A DNA stretch of 64,000 nucleotides from Streptomyces sp. BA2 (GTDB lineage Bacteria > Actinomycetota > Actinomycetes > Streptomycetales > Streptomycetaceae): contig NZ_WSRO01000002.1 in assembly GCF_009769735.1 (NCBI RefSeq), positions 4,662,001 through 4,726,000 on the forward strand. The letters run 5' to 3'. The translations under genes were made by a program, and so were the position numbers. The notes under the pieces were generated by a model, which was not told the DNA's origin, made no database searches, and saw only the letters and a program-made list of their open reading frames with translations. Shown here piece by piece: positions 55,194 through 63,846 of this stretch. Position 1 is the stretch's first letter, and each line of letters begins with the position of its first letter.

Positions 55194-55477
55194 TGGCTGC
55201 CGACGACGACCTCATCAACCCCGCCCGCCTGCTGCCCTGGCCCGGCCCCGAGGGCAAACCCTGCTACCTGATCGGCGACGCCACGGGCCCCGTGTCCCGG
55301 GTCGCCGACGCCATGGAGTCCGTACAGCTCGGCATGGGCGGCGAACTGCTCACGTACGCCCGCGGCATGCTCGCCGACGCCCCCGAGGGCGAACTCCGCT
55401 ACCTCGCCGAGCGCTTGACGGAGGCGCTACAGGACGCACTACGGGTGGCCGAGAGCCGGGGGCTCAGGCTGCGCTGA
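55193..55477 (+). CDS. 94-aa hypothetical protein
   Basis: AADDDLINPARLLPWPGPEG, then KPCYLIGDATGPVSRVADAM and a helical C-terminus (GELRYLAERLTEALQDALRV). Translationally coupled to the preceding gene (TGATG). The INPARLLPW.GP.GKP pattern is distinctive but I do not recall a function. Confidence 0.75.
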   Translation: MAADDDLINPARLLPWPGPEGKPCYLIGDATGPVSRVADAMESVQLGMGGELLTYARGMLADAPEGELRYLAERLTEALQDALRVAESRGLRLR

Positions 55478-55488
55478 GCAGCTCCGTT

Positions 55489-55544
55489 GCAGAAAAGTCC
55501 CGCGAACGCACGCGAAACGCGGCGGGCCGCTGGGACTTTCCTGC
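55489..55544 (+). terminator. 13-bp inverted repeat after the small gene pair
   Basis: GCAGAAAAGTCCC (55489-55501) pairs with GGGACTTTCCTGC (55532-55544) with one mismatch and a 30-base loop that itself contains GCGAACGC/GCGAAACGC. Just before the stop of the convergent monooxygenase-type gene. Confidence 0.55.
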
Positions 55545-55555
55545 AGTCGACTTGG

Positions 55556-55912
55556 TCAGCCCCGCTCGAACCCGTAACTCCGCTCCACCTTGGCAACATG
55601 CACGACGTACTTCTCGTACCACTCACCGCGCCCGCGCTTCTGCGCCGTGCGGTGCTCGGCATTGCCGCGCCACTGCTGGATCGCGTCCGCGTCCCGGAAG
55701 TACCCGACGGTGATGCCGAGTCCGCCGGGCGTCCGCGCGGATTCCATACCGAGGAAGCCCGGCACGGCGGAGACGAGCTCGTCCATGCGGTCGGCGGTCT
55801 CGTCGTAGCCGTCGTCGGGGCCGTCCTCGGCCTCAGTTCGCACCGATGTGAACACGACGGTGTAGTAGGGCGGTTCGAAAGGGGGGACAGGTGTGACGGG
55901 TTGATCACTCAT
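55556..55912 (-). CDS. antibiotic biosynthesis monooxygenase (ABM)-type protein
   Basis: A 118-aa dimeric ferredoxin-like barrel: YYTVVFTSVRTEAEDGPDDG, then VPGFLGMESARTPGGLGITV and GYFRDADAIQQWRGNAEHRT, with KYVVHVAKVERSYGF. The AEHRTAQ motif is usual in this group, including heme oxygenase-like and quinol monooxygenases, but most lack a proven substrate. ATG 55912 is the start. Confidence 0.9.
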   Translation of the reverse strand: MSDQPVTPVPPFEPPYYTVVFTSVRTEAEDGPDDGYDETADRMDELVSAVPGFLGMESARTPGGLGITVGYFRDADAIQQWRGNAEHRTAQKRGRGEWYEKYVVHVAKVERSYGFERG

Positions 55913-56644
55913 GTCCCCAGATTCGACCGCGCCCACCCCCCTGTCCACCCTCTCCCCGCCTTCATTGCCGTACGGACAGCGAGACTTGACCATCCGGTCA
56001 GCCAGCGGCGACGAACGCGGCGGTCGGCCGCAGCCCCGGTCCGCACGCGGCAGGCAGCGCCAGCATGAGGCGGGCGCCCCGACCGTACGCGCGGCGGGTG
56101 CACCAGCAGGCGGCAAGCGCGGCGAGCGCGGCAGCACGCGGCGGGTACGCCAGCACGCCGGAGGCCTGTCAGTACGAGATGGGTGCGCCAGGACGGAACG
56201 AGGCCGCAGCCCGCCGGGCAGACACGCGGCAGGTGCGACAGGTGCGGCAGCACGAGCCAGGCGCGTCAGCACGCAGCGGCGCAGCAGCACGCGGCAGGCG
56301 CGCCAGCAACCCGCGGCTTCCTCCGCACGCGGGGCGAGCGCGGCAGCACCCCCCAGCTTCGGCCGCATGCGGTAGCCACGGGCACCGACGCGCGCAGCAA
56401 GCGGGCCAGCGCCCCGCAGCCTCCGTCGGCGTGAAGCGCGCCCCGCAGCCACCGCCGTGGGAAGCGCCCCGCAGCCTCAGCCTCCGTCGGCGTGAAGCAC
56501 CCCGCAGCCACCGCCGTGGGAAGCGCCCCGCAGCCTCAGCCTCCGTCAGCGTGAAGCACCCCGCAGCCTCCGCCCGTTCAAAGCCCCCCCCGGCAGCCAC
56601 CGCCTGTGAAGCCCCCCCCCCCCGCAGCCACCGCCCTGTAAAGC
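55913..56644. repeat. 730-base GC-rich repeat region
   Basis: Open frames exist on both strands but all are low-complexity. 55990-56390 is built of GCGGCAGG/GCGGCAGCAC/CGCGGCGGG-type degenerate units. 56412-56600 contains 59-bp tandem copies (56441-56499 and 56500-56558 nearly identical; partial units before and after) with CCCCGCAGCCACCGCCGTGG and GCCTCAGCCTCCGTCGGCGT. C-runs of 8-12 follow at 56586-56625. I see no supported gene. Confidence 0.7.
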
Positions 56645-57511
56645 TCAGAAGAGGCCCCCCTGGGCCACAGGAACCTCCCGTACGGGAACAGTCGTACGCC
56701 CCGCTTCCCTCGCCCCCTCCAGCCGCCACCCCCGCAGCAGCCTGCTGTCCAGCACGACGAGGCGGCCGGTGTCGTCGAGGCAGATGTCCGGCCCTGCCAC
56801 CGCCAACAGATCCCCCCGTACGACCCCGCCGTCCACGAGCTCGGTGACCGCGAAGGCGCCCACGCCCGCGAGGCTCTCCAAACCGAAGACCCCACCGTGG
56901 TCCACCACACCGTGCTCCCCCAGCCGTACCCGCTCCAGCGACTCCGGCCACCCCTCCAGCCCGAGCGCGAAGCCACGCATCCGCTCCAGTTCGCGCCGCC
57001 GCTCCTCCGCCCCCGGCAGGCTCGCCCTCACGGCACGCTTTCTCGCGTACGAGATCCGGTCCGGCACCCCGAGTGCGACCCGCAGCAACTCCTCGGCCCG
57101 CCGCGCGGCCATCAAGGGACCCCGCCCCAGCCAGACGAAGGCCACAGCCCCCTGTTCGAGCAGCCGGGCCGGGCCCCGTTCCTCGCGGGTGAGACCCACC
57201 TTCACAAGGCCCGCCCCGAACCACGCGAGGTAGACGCGGTAGGTCCTCGGATCGTCGGCGATGGTGTCCGCGGCCACCGAGTGCGCCCGGTCCAGCCGCG
57301 CGCACTCCGCACAGCGGGCCTGCGTCCCCCGCCCCGGCACGGCGGCGGCGACCGGGCAGGGATTGCCTCGCGCGCCCACGCACTCCCGGCGGCCGGCGGC
57401 CCGGAACCCCACCCGCCGCCCCACGACCAGCGGACTGACGTCCCCCCGCTCCCACACGAGCACGGGGCGCTCCGCATCCGCCCAGCTCAAGCCCGCGATA
57501 CGCCACTCCAT
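56645..57511 (-). CDS. DUF2797-family protein
   Basis: A 288-aa protein starting EWRIAGLSWADAERP. An N-terminal cysteine set (RRECVG, NPCPVAAAV, ARCAECARLD) could bind zinc. It is followed by YRVYLAWFGAGLVKVGLTRE, GPARLLEQGAVAFVWLGRGP and AARRAEELLRVALG, a GIY-YIG-like core (KVGLT..) seen in DUF2797. Function unproven. The upstream frame to 57598 lacks a ribosome binding site. Confidence 0.82.
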   Translation of the reverse strand: MEWRIAGLSWADAERPVLVWERGDVSPLVVGRRVGFRAAGRRECVGARGNPCPVAAAVPGRGTQARCAECARLDRAHSVAADTIADDPRTYRVYLAWFGAGLVKVGLTREERGPARLLEQGAVAFVWLGRGPLMAARRAEELLRVALGVPDRISYARKRAVRASLPGAEERRRELERMRGFALGLEGWPESLERVRLGEHGVVDHGGVFGLESLAGVGAFAVTELVDGGVVRGDLLAVAGPDICLDDTGRLVVLDSRLLRGWRLEGAREAGRTTVPVREVPVAQGGLF

Positions 57512-57651
57512 GTGACCAGTCTCGCGCAGACCCGCGGCCCGGCCGACCAGCGCCGGAGAGCCTCTGCAACTCCCGTCGGAGGGGCTCTTGTTGATCAAGT
57601 AGTGTCTGGCCCGGCCGCACCAGGGCCGACGAACACAAACGGGAGACCTGC

Positions 57652-58002
57652 ATGAAGAAGAGCCTGATCGTCCCCACGGCGGTAGCCGCCATCGCCCTCC
57701 TGGGCATGGCGCCCTCCGCCTCCGCCGTCGTCGACCAGGCGCCGACGGGGACCAAGGCTGCCGCTGACTGCAGTGGCGAGATCGCCAAGGCGCCGAACAA
57801 CGTCAAGATCCACAAGAAGCCCACGAAGAGCTCCCCCGCTCTGCGCCTCTGGTACAAGAACACGACGGGCTGCTGGATCAAGGGCGTCAAGGGCGCCAAG
57901 TACAACCTGTGCGGCGGCAAGAACTGGGACGGCTGGGGCTACGTCTCGTACCGCGGCACCAAGGGCTACGTCCCGAGCGCCTGCCTGCACCCCACCAAGT
58001 GA
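57652..58002 (+). CDS. secreted SH3-like protein
   Basis: A 116-aa protein with a signal peptide (KKSLIVPTAVAAIALLGMAP, cleavage after SASA near residue 25). The mature 90 residues contain four cysteines (ADCSGEI, TGCWIKG, YNLCGGKN, SACLHPT) and a bacterial SH3-like pattern: VKIHKKPTKSSPALRLWYKN, then GWGYVSYRGTKGYVPSACLH. GGGAGACCTGC precedes the ATG. Probably binds a wall or surface ligand. Confidence 0.85.
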   Translation: MKKSLIVPTAVAAIALLGMAPSASAVVDQAPTGTKAAADCSGEIAKAPNNVKIHKKPTKSSPALRLWYKNTTGCWIKGVKGAKYNLCGGKNWDGWGYVSYRGTKGYVPSACLHPTK

Positions 58003-58007
58003 CCGCA

Positions 58008-58044
58008 CCGGGGCCCCTGGTCGTCGCCTGACCAGGGGCCCCGG
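58008..58044 (+). terminator. terminator after the SH3-like gene
   Basis: Perfect 15-bp stem CCGGGGCCCCTGGTC with a 7-base loop, 6 bases after the stop. Confidence 0.88.
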
Positions 58045-58095
58045 CCCACGCACGCCCCACCCCACCCCGCCCCACCCCCGTCTTCTACTGCTCCG

Positions 58096-58710
58096 CTACT
58101 GCTCCGCCCGCTCCGTCTGCCGAGGACGCCCCGTGGCGGCCGCGACCGCGCCGGCCACCCACAGCACCCCCGCCACCACAGCGGCCGACGTGCTGGACGA
58201 CGCGTGCAGCGACCAGGCCCACGGCTCCGGGGTGTTGTCGCTGTCCACGCCGAGCAGCAGCGTGGGGCCGAACATGCCGAGCGGCAGCAGCCAGGCGAGC
58301 CCGCTGCCGAAGAGGCGGGCGCTGATCATGCCGAGGCCGAGATAGCCGATGACATTGCGGGCCGCGGAGCCGAACACCTCCGCGGTCGCGCCGGTGAGCA
58401 GCGGCAGCGCGGTCAGGCCCAGGGCAAGGGCGAGCAGCACCACCAAGTAGCCGCCCCTCAGGCGGCTCATCGGCTGGGCCGCGGTCTGCTCCAGGTCGGC
58501 CATCGGCGAGAACAGCGTGGTGGCGAGGACCACCGCATGGGCGAGCGGCACGATCTCGGCCACCGGCACGCTGAAGTCGACCAGGTAGCGGAACTCGGGC
58601 ACCGCGACGCGCTGCCCCGCGAACGCCGTCGCCGCCAGGGCGATCAGCAGCGCGACGCCGGTGGCCCGGGGCAGGCCACGGCAGCGTACGAAGGCGACGA
58701 CGGCACTCAC
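58096..58710 (-). CDS. membrane protein of an ABC system
   Basis: A 204-aa protein with about six hydrophobic segments (GVALLIALAATAFAGQR, IVPLAHAVVLATTLFS, GGYLVVLLALALGLTALPLL, LAWLLPLGMFGPTLLL, AAVVAGVLWVAGAVAAATG). Its GTG overlaps the stop of the larger membrane gene upstream by 4 bases. The three-gene order ATPase, large membrane protein, small membrane protein indicates one transporter. I do not recognise the subfamily. Confidence 0.8.
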   Translation of the reverse strand: MSAVVAFVRCRGLPRATGVALLIALAATAFAGQRVAVPEFRYLVDFSVPVAEIVPLAHAVVLATTLFSPMADLEQTAAQPMSRLRGGYLVVLLALALGLTALPLLTGATAEVFGSAARNVIGYLGLGMISARLFGSGLAWLLPLGMFGPTLLLGVDSDNTPEPWAWSLHASSSTSAAVVAGVLWVAGAVAAATGRPRQTERAEQ

Positions 58711-60047
58711 CGCGGCGCCCCCGCACGCTCCGCACGCTCCGGACGCGGCGGAAGCTCCGGAACGGGGCGGCAGGCGCGGATCTCCTCGGCCGCCGCCTCG
58801 ATCCACGCGTCCTGCTGCGCGGCCGGGGCCCCGGTGACGCGGGCGAGGGCGCGGCCGAACTTCTCGCCGTAGTACTCGCCGGGCGCTCCGGCGCGGTCGC
58901 GGATGACGGCTTCGAAGAGGAACGTGTCGGGGTAGCCTCCGGTCTCCTTCAGCAAGTGGGGCTCGCAGTCGGGGGACTTGGGCTGGGGGAGCGCCGCCGC
59001 GAACAGGGCGTCGGTCAGGTCGGCCTCGGTCTCCGCGGGCGTCATCAGGGACAGCTCGGCGCCGCCCGCGGGACGCTTGAGGCCGCTCGCGTAGAAGGCG
59101 CGGTTGAGCCCCTTCAGGTCGCCGAGCCGCGCGTCGACGGCCTTCACCGCGGCGCGGGCCGCCGACAGCAGATGGCGGTCCTCCGGCCACAGGCGCACCT
59201 TCGTACGCCCGCCGGTGGCATCGGCGCAGAGCTGCCGCGCCGGCTGGGCCTTGCGCACCGCCCAGTACGAGTCGGGCGTCGGCGTGCGGAAGGCCACAAG
59301 CGCGCCGCCCGCGACGACGGCCGCCACGGCGAGCGCCCCGAGGGCGAGGGGCCGCGGGGCGAGCGACGCACGGCGCCGCAGGGCGGGCAGTGCGGTCAGG
59401 AGCAGGCCGAGGGCCAGGCACCAGGCGACGGCGATCAGCATGCGCGCCGTGTTGGGCTCGAACTCCGAGCTCCAGAACTCGTCTATCGCCGGGAACAGCT
59501 TGTCCAGCGGGGTGTCCGGGACGAACGCGACGAAGACGAAGAGCCCGTACCAGAAGATTCCCGCGAAGGGCGCGACCACGCGGGAGGGCAGCGCCGAACC
59601 GATCGCGACCCCCACGGCGATCTCCAGGCCCATCATCCCGGCCCCGAGCAGCAGCGGCGTCCAGGCGGGCTCGCTGACGTCACTGACCCCCGCGGTCCGC
59701 GAGAACGCGACGGCCACCAGGACGGCGTACGCGAGCAGGGACCACAGCCACACCGCGAGCCACAGCAGCAGCGACTGCGCCCAGCCGCCCCGGGCCCCGG
59801 TGTCCGCCCACACCCTGGTCCGGTGCCGGAAGGCGCGGCCCGCTCCCCAGGAGGCCGCGGCGCTCATCACCGAGCCCATCACGATCACCGAGTAGAGCTG
59901 GACCTGGAGGCTGGTCTGGGTCCACCAGCCGATCCAGTCGCTCTCGGCCGGGCTCTCGGCGGTGAAGTAGTACACGCCGATCGCGCCCATGAGCGCGGCG
60001 GCCCACTTGGCCTCGCCGCGCCGCATCTCGGTAAGGAGCACACGCAT
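58707..60047 (-). CDS. ABC-linked membrane protein with a soluble C-terminal domain
   Basis: A 446-aa protein: cytosolic RVLLTEMRRGEAKWAAALMG, about six helices up to residue 235 (WAQSLLLWLAVWLWSLLAYA, PLLLGAGMMGLEIAVGVAIG, IFWYGLFVFVAFVP, LALGLLLTALPAL), then a soluble part (WAVRKAQPARQLCADATGGR, GLNRAFYASGLKRPAGGAEL). The start ATG overlaps the ATPase stop. Looks like an ABC-2-type permease with a large accessory domain; substrate unknown. Confidence 0.8.
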   Translation of the reverse strand: MRVLLTEMRRGEAKWAAALMGAIGVYYFTAESPAESDWIGWWTQTSLQVQLYSVIVMGSVMSAAASWGAGRAFRHRTRVWADTGARGGWAQSLLLWLAVWLWSLLAYAVLVAVAFSRTAGVSDVSEPAWTPLLLGAGMMGLEIAVGVAIGSALPSRVVAPFAGIFWYGLFVFVAFVPDTPLDKLFPAIDEFWSSEFEPNTARMLIAVAWCLALGLLLTALPALRRRASLAPRPLALGALAVAAVVAGGALVAFRTPTPDSYWAVRKAQPARQLCADATGGRTKVRLWPEDRHLLSAARAAVKAVDARLGDLKGLNRAFYASGLKRPAGGAELSLMTPAETEADLTDALFAAALPQPKSPDCEPHLLKETGGYPDTFLFEAVIRDRAGAPGEYYGEKFGRALARVTGAPAAQQDAWIEAAAEEIRACRPVPELPPRPERAERAGAPR

Positions 60048-60856
60048 CAGGTCGCCACCGCTTCCGTACCGGCGAGATGCAGATACCCGGCTTCCACGGC
60101 TCCCCCGTCGACTGCCTTGCCGTCCGCGCCAGTTGTGGCCCCGTCCGGCAGCGCGCACAGCTCGGCGACCGTCCCCGTGAAGCGGACCGAGCCTTCGAGG
60201 AGGACGGCGACCCGGTCACACACGTGCGCCACGTCCTCGGCGAGGTGGGTGCTCATCACCACGGCGGACCGCTCGCCCAACTCCTGGATCAGACCGCGGA
60301 ATCCGACGCGCTGGGCCGGGTCGAGGCCCACGGTCGGCTCGTCGAGGAGCACCAGGGCCGGTTCGTTGACCATGGCCTGGGCGATCCCGACGCGGCGCAG
60401 CATGCCGCCGGACAGGGCGCCCATCCTGCGGTCCGCGTGCTTCTCCATCTGTACGAGGCGCAGGGCGTCGAGCGCCCGCTCGCGCCGCTTGGCCGCCGGG
60501 ACCTTCCGCAGCCAGGCCGCGTACTCGGTGAACTCAAGGACGGTGAAACGGGGATAGAACCCGAAGGACTGCGGAAGCACCCCGATCCGCTGCCGGATGC
60601 GCTGCACCCGCGCCCGCCCCGGCGCCTCGTCACCGAGGAGGGTGACCGACCCGGACTTGGGTCTGCGGGCCGTGCTCAGGAGGGACAACAGGGTGCTTTT
60701 TCCCGCTCCGTTGGGACCGAGAAGACCGGTGACCCCGGAGGGGAATTCGAGGGAGACGTCGTCGAGGGCGACCGTGGAGCCGTACTGGACGGTCACGGCC
60801 GCGACCGCCGCGACCGGCTGGGAGCCGGTCGCGGCGGTGCTCTTGCTAGTGGTCAC
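60047..60856 (-). CDS. ABC transporter ATPase
   Basis: A 269-aa ATPase: LGPNGAGKST (Walker A), MGALSGGMLRRVGIAQAMV (signature), ALVLLDEPTVGLDPAQR (Walker B), MSTHLAEDVAHVCDR (H-loop). Drives the two membrane proteins encoded after it on the same operon. Confidence 0.93.
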   Translation of the reverse strand: MTTSKSTAATGSQPVAAVAAVTVQYGSTVALDDVSLEFPSGVTGLLGPNGAGKSTLLSLLSTARRPKSGSVTLLGDEAPGRARVQRIRQRIGVLPQSFGFYPRFTVLEFTEYAAWLRKVPAAKRRERALDALRLVQMEKHADRRMGALSGGMLRRVGIAQAMVNEPALVLLDEPTVGLDPAQRVGFRGLIQELGERSAVVMSTHLAEDVAHVCDRVAVLLEGSVRFTGTVAELCALPDGATTGADGKAVDGGAVEAGYLHLAGTEAVAT

Positions 60857-60888
60857 GTGATTCCTGATCAGTTCTGGGCGTTCACGAA

Positions 60889-61311
60889 TCAGTTCTGAGC
60901 GTTCACGTAACCGTAGGCCCGGCTGCCGGGGATCCCCGCCCAGGTGGCCTTGGTGTAGTACTTGCCACTCGTGCTGGTGCCCTTGTACGCACCACAGCCG
61001 TACGCCTGCCGGTAACTGCGGGACGTGCTGGCTATCTTCGGGTCGGGGCGGAAGTTCTTGTCCTGGTAGATGTACGCGCTGAACGTCCTGGTGTCACTCA
61101 CCGGCACATCACCACAGGCCTTGGCGTGACCGCTGCTCTTGCCCTTCCAGCGGTCACCGTCTTCCTTGTTGCCCGCGGTGGCTATGGAGAAGGGAAGTCT
61201 GCTTCCACTGATCTCCGCCGCGACCGCACCCACGGCCGGCACACCGATGGCGATCGCCGTCAGCGTCCCGACGACCGCGAGCTTGCGCTTCCCCGTGTAC
61301 AACTTGCGCAT
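60889..61311 (-). CDS. small secreted protein
   Basis: A 140-aa protein with a signal peptide (KRKLAVVGTLTAIAIGVPAV, probable cleavage after AVAA near 31). The mature part has two cysteines (AKACGDVP, QAYGCGAYKG) and an aromatic basic character (GKYYTKATWAGIPGSRAYGY). GGAGGA lies 3 bases before the ATG at 61311. It is upstream of and co-directional with the ABC genes, 32 bases away, so it might be their ligand or partner. Unknown family. Confidence 0.75.
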   Translation of the reverse strand: MRKLYTGKRKLAVVGTLTAIAIGVPAVGAVAAEISGSRLPFSIATAGNKEDGDRWKGKSSGHAKACGDVPVSDTRTFSAYIYQDKNFRPDPKIASTSRSYRQAYGCGAYKGTSTSGKYYTKATWAGIPGSRAYGYVNAQN

Positions 61312-61475
61312 CAATCCTCCAACAAGCAGGACTTACTTGGTCGTTGATCACGCTATGGGGGAATCTGAGGCTCCGGTGGCCAATGCTTCAGCTGTGCCGA
61401 CGATCACATCGACGATCACATCGGCGACAACGGCGGGAGCGCCGCGAGAGCCGGGAGAGCCGGGAGAGCCTGGCC

Positions 61476-61535
61476 CCGGAGCATGCGTGAGAGCCAGGTT
61501 CCGAAGCATGCGCGAGAGCTAGGATCCGGAGCATG
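61476..61535 (+). repeat. 25-bp direct repeats overlapping the ECF sigma start
   Basis: Units at 61476-61500 and 61501-61525 (CCGGAGCATGCGTGAGAGCC-like), and a third, partial unit from 61526 that contains the start codon. Upstream of them CGACGATCACAT is directly repeated at about 61409-61432, and GGGAGAGCC blocks at about 61448-61470. Confidence 0.8.
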
Positions 61536-62477
61536 GCTCTGACCATGAACGACGTCGACCGGTTCGAGACCTCCAGGCCCCGCCTGGAGGCCATCGCCTA
61601 CCGCCTCCTGGGCTCCGCGAGCGACGCGGAGGACGCCGTGCAGGACGCCTTCCTGCGCTGGCAGGCCGCCGACGTCGAGCGCATCGAGGTCCCCGAGGCC
61701 TGGCTGACGAAGGTCCTCACCAACCTGTGCCTCAACCACCTCACATCGGCCCGCGCCCGCCGCGAGACCTACGTGGGCCAGTGGCTGCCCGAGCCCCTGC
61801 TCGCCGGGGACCCGATGCTGGGCCCCGCCGACACCGCCGAGCAGCGCGAATCCGTCTCGTACGCCGTCCTCACCCTCATGGAGCGCCTGTCGCCCAACGA
61901 GCGGGTGGTGTACGTGCTGCGGGAGGCCTTCGGCTACTCGCACCGGGAGATCGCGGAGATCCTCGACATCACCGAGACCGCGGGACAGCAGATCTTCCAC
62001 CGCGCCAAGAAGCACGTGGCGGACGGCAAGACCCGCACCGAGATCGACGAGGCCACCGCCCAGCGGATCGTCGAGGAGTTCCTCGCGGCCGCCACCAGCG
62101 GCAAGACCGAGCCGCTCGTGCGGCTGCTCACGCAGGACGCCATCTCCATCGGTGACGGCGGCGGCAAGGTCCCTGCGCGCGCCAAGGCGTTCGAGGGCGC
62201 TGTCGCGGTCGCGAAGTTCATGCGGGGCCTGTTCAAGCCCAGCGAGGTCAAGCGCTCCTACGTCGGCGGCTCCCCCGAGATCTACGGCACGACCGCGAAC
62301 GGCACCCCCGCCGTCGTGGCGGTCGTGGACGGCCGGGTCGTCGGCGTCATGTGCCTGGAGATCACCGCCGAGGGCATCGTCGCGTTCCGCAACCAGGTCA
62401 ACCCCGACAAGCTGGAACGCGCGACCCGGCGATGGGCGGCCACCGACCACGGAGAACCCCTGCTCCACGCGTTCTGA
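61533..62477 (+). CDS. ECF41-type sigma factor (SigJ-like) with SnoaL-like C-terminus
   Basis: A 314-aa extracytoplasmic-function sigma factor. Sigma2: FETSRPRLEAIAYRLLGSAS, then DAEDAVQDAFLRWQAADVER; linker with WLPEPL; sigma4: LSPNERVVYVLREAFGYSHR, EIAEILDITETAGQQIFHRA. A C-terminal SnoaL-like (NTF2) domain carries the two signatures of the ECF41 group, DGGGK (about residue 209) and NPDKL (about 290). In this group the C-terminal extension replaces an anti-sigma factor and tunes activity. Start could be ATG 61533 or 61545. A neighbouring oxidoreductase gene, as here, is typical and a likely target. Confidence 0.9.
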   Translation: MALTMNDVDRFETSRPRLEAIAYRLLGSASDAEDAVQDAFLRWQAADVERIEVPEAWLTKVLTNLCLNHLTSARARRETYVGQWLPEPLLAGDPMLGPADTAEQRESVSYAVLTLMERLSPNERVVYVLREAFGYSHREIAEILDITETAGQQIFHRAKKHVADGKTRTEIDEATAQRIVEEFLAAATSGKTEPLVRLLTQDAISIGDGGGKVPARAKAFEGAVAVAKFMRGLFKPSEVKRSYVGGSPEIYGTTANGTPAVVAVVDGRVVGVMCLEITAEGIVAFRNQVNPDKLERATRRWAATDHGEPLLHAF

Positions 62478-62594
62478 CGCCCCGAGCTAGATGTGAGCTG
62501 CTTCACAACAGCTTCCTGTCAGGAAACGGCGGGCTGCCCGGTTCAAGAGGCGAACCCGCTGAAGAGCTGAAGAGCTGATGACAGGAGCAAGGAC

Positions 62595-63806
62595 ATGCAG
62601 CACCGCACGCAGCACCGCATCGTCGTCATCGGAGCCGGATACGCCGGAGCCACCGCCGCCGGGCGCCTCGCCAAGCGGCTGCGCCGCGAGGACGTCGCCA
62701 TCACCCTCGTGAACCCCGAACCCGACTTCGTCGAGCGCGTCCGGATGCACCAGCTGACGGCAGGCCAGGACCTCCCGCACCGGCCCTTCAGCGAGATGTT
62801 CGCGGGCACCGGCGTCGAACTGAAGCTCACCAAGGTCACCGCCGTCGACGTCGACCGCAAGACCGTCACCGTCGGCGACGCGCACGGCAGCACCGAGGAC
62901 CTGGAGTACGACACCCTCGTCTACGCCCTCGGCAGCGGCTGGAACGCCCAGGGTGTCCCCGGCACCGCCGAGCACGCCCACGAGATCGCGAGCCGCCCCG
63001 GATCGCGCCGGCTGCGCGAGCGCCTGGCAGGCCTGGACGCCGGAGAGACCGTGGTCGTCGTCGGCGGCGGCCTCACCGGCCTGGAGGCCGCGACCGAGAT
63101 CGCCGAAGCACACCCGGACCTCGACGTCGCCCTCGCCGCCCGCGGCGAGCTCGGCGACTGGCTCTCGCCCAAGGGCCGCGGCCATGTACGGAAGGTCTTC
63201 GCCGGGCTCGGCATCACCGCGCACGAGCAGGCCGCCGTCACCGGCGTACAGGCCGACCGCGTCACCACCGCCGACGGCAAGGCCATCCCGGCCGCGGTCA
63301 CGGTGTGGACCACCGGCTTCGCGGTCCACCCGATCGCGGAGGCCACCGCCCTCGAAGTCACCGACAGCGGCCAGATCATCGTCGACCGCACCATGCGCTC
63401 GGTCTCGCACCCGGACGTGTACGCCGTCGGCGACGCGGCCATGGCGATCGGCCCCGGCGACAAGCCGCTGCGGATGTCGTGCGCGACGGGCACCCCCATG
63501 GCATGGCAGGCCGCCGACGCCATCGCGGCCCGCCTGACCGGCGGGAAGATCCCGAAGACGCCGATGCGCTACTTCAACCAGTGCATCTCGCTCGGCCGCA
63601 GGAACGGTCTGATCCAGTACGTCACCGCCGACGACCGCTCGGTCAACGCGGCCCTGACAGGACGGCTCGCCGCCGTCTACAAGGAACTGGTCTGCAAGGG
63701 CGCGGCCTGGGGCGTCGCCAACCCGACACTCGGACTGCCGACCCGCCCCCGCCCCATCACCCAGAACACCCCCCGCCAGGCCACGGGCGTGAAGGCCTCG
63801 GCCTGA
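62595..63806 (+). CDS. FAD-dependent pyridine-nucleotide oxidoreductase
   Basis: A 403-aa flavoprotein of the NDH-2-like group. Seen: HRIVVIGAGYAGATAAGRLA (FAD Rossmann motif), YDTLVYALGSGWNAQGVPGT, TVVVVGGGLTGLEAATEIAE (NAD(P)H motif) and HPDVYAVGDAAMAIGPGDKP (FAD end). No obvious redox-active cysteine pair. It follows the ECF41 sigma gene by 117 bases, which holds a TTCC-TGTCA-GGAA near-palindrome at 62513-62525. ECF41 factors commonly control an adjacent oxidoreductase, so it is likely a target. Substrate unknown. Confidence 0.9.
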   Translation: MQHRTQHRIVVIGAGYAGATAAGRLAKRLRREDVAITLVNPEPDFVERVRMHQLTAGQDLPHRPFSEMFAGTGVELKLTKVTAVDVDRKTVTVGDAHGSTEDLEYDTLVYALGSGWNAQGVPGTAEHAHEIASRPGSRRLRERLAGLDAGETVVVVGGGLTGLEAATEIAEAHPDLDVALAARGELGDWLSPKGRGHVRKVFAGLGITAHEQAAVTGVQADRVTTADGKAIPAAVTVWTTGFAVHPIAEATALEVTDSGQIIVDRTMRSVSHPDVYAVGDAAMAIGPGDKPLRMSCATGTPMAWQAADAIAARLTGGKIPKTPMRYFNQCISLGRRNGLIQYVTADDRSVNAALTGRLAAVYKELVCKGAAWGVANPTLGLPTRPRPITQNTPRQATGVKASA

Positions 63807-63846
63807 CCGCCCACGTCCCCGCGGACCGCGCACCGCGGTCCGCGGA

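Noticed and set aside
56169..57920. 583-codon minus-strand open frame through the repeat region
   Set aside because: Gly/Arg-rich translation of repeats; the DUF2797 gene is in another frame there.
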